Shown here: piece by piece, positions 61,121 to 64,000 of the stretch
Layout of the letters: every line of letters starts with the position of its first letter
Position numbering within the stretch: position 1 is the first letter of the stretch
NCBI RefSeq assembly: GCF_900115785.1
Contig: NZ_FOYS01000003.1
Coordinates: 434,001 to 498,000, forward strand
DNA from: Halogeometricum limi
GTDB lineage: Archaea > Halobacteriota > Halobacteria > Halobacteriales > Haloferacaceae
Length of the DNA: 64,000 nucleotides
Reading direction: 5' to 3'
Position numbers and translations under genes: made by a program
The notes under the pieces: model-generated
Told to the model about the DNA's origin: nothing
The model's database searches: none
What the model saw: only the letters and a program-made list of their open reading frames with translations

Positions 61121-61642
61121 TCAGTTCGACAGCCGTTCGTACGCGCGGTTGACCCGCTTGAACGCCTCTTCGCTCCCGGATTCGGTGTCGGGGTGGACGT
61201 CTTTGACTTTCGAGCGGTACGCGGCTTTCACCTCGTCGCTCGTCGCCGAGGGGTCGAGCCCCAGCGTCCGGTACGCCTCCCGCGAGGACAACCGACTCGC
61301 TGCCGTCGGTTGGCTTCGCCGAGAGCGACGCCGTCGACGCCCGCCGGCGTTCGCGTTCGCCTCCGCCTCCGCCGCCGAACGCCGTCCGGGCCCGAAGCCG
61401 CGGAAATCCCCCGGTCCCCGGCCGGCATCGTTCGGGCCGCGGCGAGTGCCCCGCCGCCGACTCTCCCTGATTCGCGCTTCGAGGCGGCCGCTGGCGTGGT
61501 CCCACATCAGGTAGGTGGCGACGACGAAGGGGACGGCGACGACGAGGAGGAACAGCTGGTAGACGAAGCCGAGGACGACGAGTAGCATAGAGATACCCGC
61601 AAACACCGCTGCGAGCCCCAGCACGAGCGTATCTCTGTCCAC
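61121..61642 (-). CDS. Membrane-anchored J-domain protein
   Basis: The 173-residue protein starts at GTG 61642 (MDRDTLVLGLAAVFAGISMLLVV) with two membrane helices. A basic, Gly/Ala/Arg-rich linker follows, and then a C-terminal J domain: YRTLGLDPSATSDEVKAAYRSKVKDVHPD, with the HPD motif. It should recruit DnaK-type chaperones to the membrane. The longer frame upstream is not supported. Confidence 0.75.
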   Translation of the reverse strand: MDRDTLVLGLAAVFAGISMLLVVLGFVYQLFLLVVAVPFVVATYLMWDHASGRLEARIRESRRRGTRRGPNDAGRGPGDFRGFGPGRRSAAEAEANANAGGRRRRRSRRSQPTAASRLSSREAYRTLGLDPSATSDEVKAAYRSKVKDVHPDTESGSEEAFKRVNRAYERLSN

Positions 61643-61723
61643 GGCCGACGTTAGACTCGGAGGACCGTAAGCGTCTCGCCGTCGGCCCCAACACGTAGGT
61701 ACCCGCTCCGTGTAGCGTCGCCT

Positions 61724-61921
61724 ATGAGTGTCTCGGGACTCTGTCACGTGTGCGAAGCGAACGAAGCCGAACACACCTGTCCGCAGTGCGGGACGGCGGT
61801 GTGCGACGACCACTTCCGCCAGACGCGGGGGCTCTGCGTCCGCTGTGTCGAGACGGCGGGGCGAGACGACATCGCGAATCCGGGCGACGGGCCGGACGAC
61901 GATGACATACATCGAATCTGA
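61724..61921 (+). CDS. Small HIT-type/B-box-like zinc-finger protein
   Basis: The 65-residue protein (MSVSGLCHVCEANEAEHTCPQCGTAVCDDHF) has CxxC, CxxC, C/H and CVRC pairs that could bind two zinc ions. It is co-directional with the 38-aa zinc finger, 40 bases downstream. Role unknown. Confidence 0.7.
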   Translation: MSVSGLCHVCEANEAEHTCPQCGTAVCDDHFRQTRGLCVRCVETAGRDDIANPGDGPDDDDIHRI

Positions 61922-61961
61922 CAGACACAACGACTACCCTCGTCGCGAGCGTACCGACGGT

Positions 61962-62078
61962 ATGGAAGACCGACCGACCGAAGACGAGACGACCTGTCAG
62001 TGTTCGGCGTGCGGAGACTCTTTCGCCGACGAGGGCGAACTCAGAGACCACGTCAAGTCGGTCGGACTGGTCTACTGA
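61962..62078 (+). CDS. Tiny C2H2-type zinc-finger protein
   Basis: This 38-residue gene starts at ATG 61962 (MEDRPTEDETTCQCSACGDSF) and contains CSACGDSFADEGELRDHVKSVG, a single zinc-finger-like unit whose second metal pair is incomplete, leaving Cys-Cys-His at least. Such mini-proteins are common in haloarchaea and can affect biofilm or swarming. Its small size leaves some doubt. Confidence 0.6.
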   Translation: MEDRPTEDETTCQCSACGDSFADEGELRDHVKSVGLVY

Positions 62079-62105
62079 GACGGACTTTCGGGTCGATTCG
62101 GACCC

Positions 62106-62912
62106 TCAGTCGCGGTAGCGGTTGAGTCGCTTTTTCAGTCGTTTCGCCGCCTCGCCCGCGGCCTTGTCGAACGCCTCGCCGCGGTCCTCGCCGGCGAAGA
62201 TGATTCCGCGCGAAGAGTTCACGAGGCCGACGCCGCCCGCGAGGCCGAACTCCACCGCCGCCTCGGCGTCGCCGCCCTGCGCGCCGATGCCGGGGACCAA
62301 GAACGGCAGGTCGGGCACCTGTTCGCGGATGGACTCCAGTTCGTCGGGGGCCGTCGCGCCGACGACCAGGCCGACGTTGCCGTGTTCGTTCCACAGGTCC
62401 GCGAGGGCGGCGACCCGTTCGTACACTCGCTCGCCGGAGGCGAGTTCGAGGTCCTGGAGGTCCTCGCCGCCGGGGTTGGAGGTGCGACAGAGGACGAAGA
62501 CGCCTTTCTCCGGGCGGTCGAGGAACGGTTGGAGCGAGTCGCGACCCATGTAGGGGTTCACCGTGATGGCGTCGACGTCGTCGAGCAGTTTCGCGTACTG
62601 TCGCGTCGTGTTGCCGATGTCGGCGCGTTTGGCGTCTAAGAGGACTGGCACGTCCTTGCCGTGCGCGTAGGCGATTGTCTCGCGGAGCGACCGCCAGCCG
62701 TCGGCGTCCTCGTAGAACGCGGCGTTCGGCTTGTAGCAGGCGGCGTGTTCGTGCGTCGCGTCGATGATGCGGCGGTTGAACGCCCACTGCGGGAGGTCTT
62801 TCTCCCGGAGGTGGTCGGGGATGCGAGACGGGTCGGCGTCGAGGCCGACGGAGACGACGCTGTCGACGCTGTCGATGCGGTCGGCGAGGCGGTCGAAGAA
62901 CGCTCCGGTCAT
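62106..62912 (-). CDS. pyrF: Orotidine 5'-phosphate decarboxylase
   Basis: The 268-residue TIM-barrel enzyme has VLLDAKRADIGNT, the DxKxxD catalytic signature, in its longer (type 2) form, with NPYMGRDSLQPFL and PFLVPGIGAQGGD. It makes UMP from OMP in pyrimidine synthesis. ATG 62912 is the natural start; the longer frame (to 63767) is antisense to the histidine kinase gene. Confidence 0.95.
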   Translation of the reverse strand: MTGAFFDRLADRIDSVDSVVSVGLDADPSRIPDHLREKDLPQWAFNRRIIDATHEHAACYKPNAAFYEDADGWRSLRETIAYAHGKDVPVLLDAKRADIGNTTRQYAKLLDDVDAITVNPYMGRDSLQPFLDRPEKGVFVLCRTSNPGGEDLQDLELASGERVYERVAALADLWNEHGNVGLVVGATAPDELESIREQVPDLPFLVPGIGAQGGDAEAAVEFGLAGGVGLVNSSRGIIFAGEDRGEAFDKAAGEAAKRLKKRLNRYRD

Positions 62913-62999
62913 CGGTTGACGTGCACACCGCGCCGCCGAGAAGATTGCCCTTCGCACCGATAGATTGATACCGACGTTCGTGATAGTTCGGGCGAACGA

Positions 63000-64000
63000 A
63001 TGACGACCGACCGAGAGCGCGCCGCATCGCCGGACGACGGTGTCGACTCGACGTCCGCCGATGGAGACGACGCCGGGAGTCCGGTCGTCCTCGTCGTCGG
63101 CGACGGCGGAGACGTCGCCGCGGCCCTTCGAACCGCCGGCCTCGCCGTCAGGCGGGCCCCGACCGAAGACCGCGCGACGAAGGCGTTCGACTGCCTCGTC
63201 GTCGTCGCGGACGCGGTTGCCGCACTCGACGACGTCGAGTCGGTTCACTCCGCCGTCCCCGTCGTCTTCGTCGGCGGGGGCGAGACGGCGGCGGAGGCGG
63301 CGTTCGAGGCGGGTGCAGACGAGTTCGTCGCGGCCGCCGACGCCACCGCTCCGGCCGTCGTCGGCGCTCGCGTTCGCGGCGTCCTCGCTCGGGCGGAGAA
63401 CTCGCTTCTGGAAGCCGACCTCGCGCGCGAACGGAGCCTCCTCGACGCCATCTTCGAGACGGTTCCGGCGCACCTGTACGTCAAAGACCGCGAGGCGAAA
63501 CACGTCCGCGTCAGCGAGGCGTACGTCGACGACGCCGACCGATTCCTCGGGAAGACCGACTACGAGGTGTTCCGGCACGAACGGTCCCGAGACACCTACC
63601 GCGACGACGTCCGCATCATGGAGCGAGACGAACCCATCTTCGACCAGGAGGAACCGGTAGTCACCTCCGACACGCACAAGTTCTCGCTGCGCCACCTCCT
63701 CGAAGAACACGGCGAGTTCGAGACGCTCACGGGCAACTGGGTGCTCACCTCGAAAGTGCCCTGGCACGACGAGGACGGCGAGGTGGTCGGACTCGTCGGA
63801 TTCACCGTCGACATCTCCGAGGAGAAGGCGTACAGAGAGCGACTCGAACGGCAGAACGAACGGTTAGACGAGTTCGCCGGCATCGTCAGCCACGACCTGC
63901 GCTCGCCGCTGAACGTGGCGCAGGGTTACCTCGAACTCCTCGGTGAGTCGGTGGACGACGAGGCCGCGCGGGGGCACCTCGAACGAATCGAACAGGCGCA
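63000..64000 (+). CDS. PAS-containing histidine kinase, N-terminal part (gene runs off the right edge)
   Basis: The 334 visible residues start at ATG 63000 (MTTDRERAASPDD). A degenerate receiver-like domain (about 20-140, SPVVLVVGDGGDVAAAL with no clear phospho-Asp) is followed by a short coiled helix, a PAS_4-like domain (FETVPAHLYVKDREAKHVRVS, GFTVDISEEKAYRE) and a HisKA start, EFAGIVSHDLRSPL, with the phospho-acceptor His. The ATPase domain lies past the window. No membrane helix is seen. Unlike the kinase at 33534, its PAS has no LOV cysteine motif. Confidence 0.85.
   Translation, partial: MTTDRERAASPDDGVDSTSADGDDAGSPVVLVVGDGGDVAAALRTAGLAVRRAPTEDRATKAFDCLVVVADAVAALDDVESVHSAVPVVFVGGGETAAEAAFEAGADEFVAAADATAPAVVGARVRGVLARAENSLLEADLARERSLLDAIFETVPAHLYVKDREAKHVRVSEAYVDDADRFLGKTDYEVFRHERSRDTYRDDVRIMERDEPIFDQEEPVVTSDTHKFSLRHLLEEHGEFETLTGNWVLTSKVPWHDEDGEVVGLVGFTVDISEEKAYRERLERQNERLDEFAGIVSHDLRSPLNVAQGYLELLGESVDDEAARGHLERIEQA

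Overview
The window is chromosomal DNA from an extremely halophilic archaeon (class Halobacteria). The evidence is an acidic, GC-rich proteome, archaeal ribosomal proteins (eL19, eL32, eS4) in the S10/spc order, leaderless promoters with a TATA box about 25-30 bases upstream of start codons, a PGF-CTERM-type surface protein and archaeal-only families (Mch, Rnp1, MTH1187). I would not name a genus from sequence alone.

The window has two halves. Bases 1 to about 25,630 are an integrated accessory region: codon use is visibly less GC-biased, and the right end is marked by a tyrosine integrase module and a host gene cut short at the junction. Its left end lies outside the window. It carries (i) the start of a predicted exonuclease; (ii) a leftward pair, a very large GHKL-ATPase/DUF3883 protein and an AAA ATPase; (iii) a divergent rightward five-gene operon: a long Argonaute with an intact PIWI tetrad and an N-terminal OB-like domain, a PLD-nuclease/NTPase fusion, an AddB-like protein lacking its nuclease domain, a separate Cas4/RecB-like Fe-S nuclease, and an AddA-like helicase-nuclease; (iv) a 104-aa conserved protein and an N6-adenine DNA methylase; and (v) a coiled-coil protein, a small core-binding-like protein and the integrase. 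A full, divergent copy of an ATP-grasp gene sits inside the right end, next to the truncated host copy.

Bases 25,630 to 64,000 are core chromosome. First come housekeeping and signalling genes: membrane/surface pair, UspA, LOR/SDH enzyme, hydrolase, CBS-ParB protein, predicted exonuclease, and a LOV-domain histidine kinase. Then comes the leftward ribosomal protein superoperon from the SPOUT methyltransferase and rpl3 through rpl15 to secY (about 49.8 to 35.4 kb). It includes rps14, which is only 58 codons. After it come two identical tRNA-Gly(GCC) genes flanking a YrhK protein, a UbiA/lycopene-cyclase fusion, a YihY protein, mch, a Ste24-like protease, a HAD hydrolase, a GIY-YIG protein, a GTPBP1-like GTPase, a DnaJ membrane protein, zinc-finger proteins, pyrF and the start of another histidine kinase.

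The main discovery candidate is the Argonaute operon. It links a probably active DNA-guided nuclease to a complete but rearranged AddAB-type end-processing machine (helicase-nuclease, inactivated helicase scaffold, split nuclease) and a PLD-NTPase. This suggests a self-contained defence system in which the helicase-nuclease makes guide DNA or processes Argonaute cuts. A second candidate is a roughly 300-base structured RNA locus near 31.1-31.43 kb with a strong promoter and two hairpins presenting the same loop.
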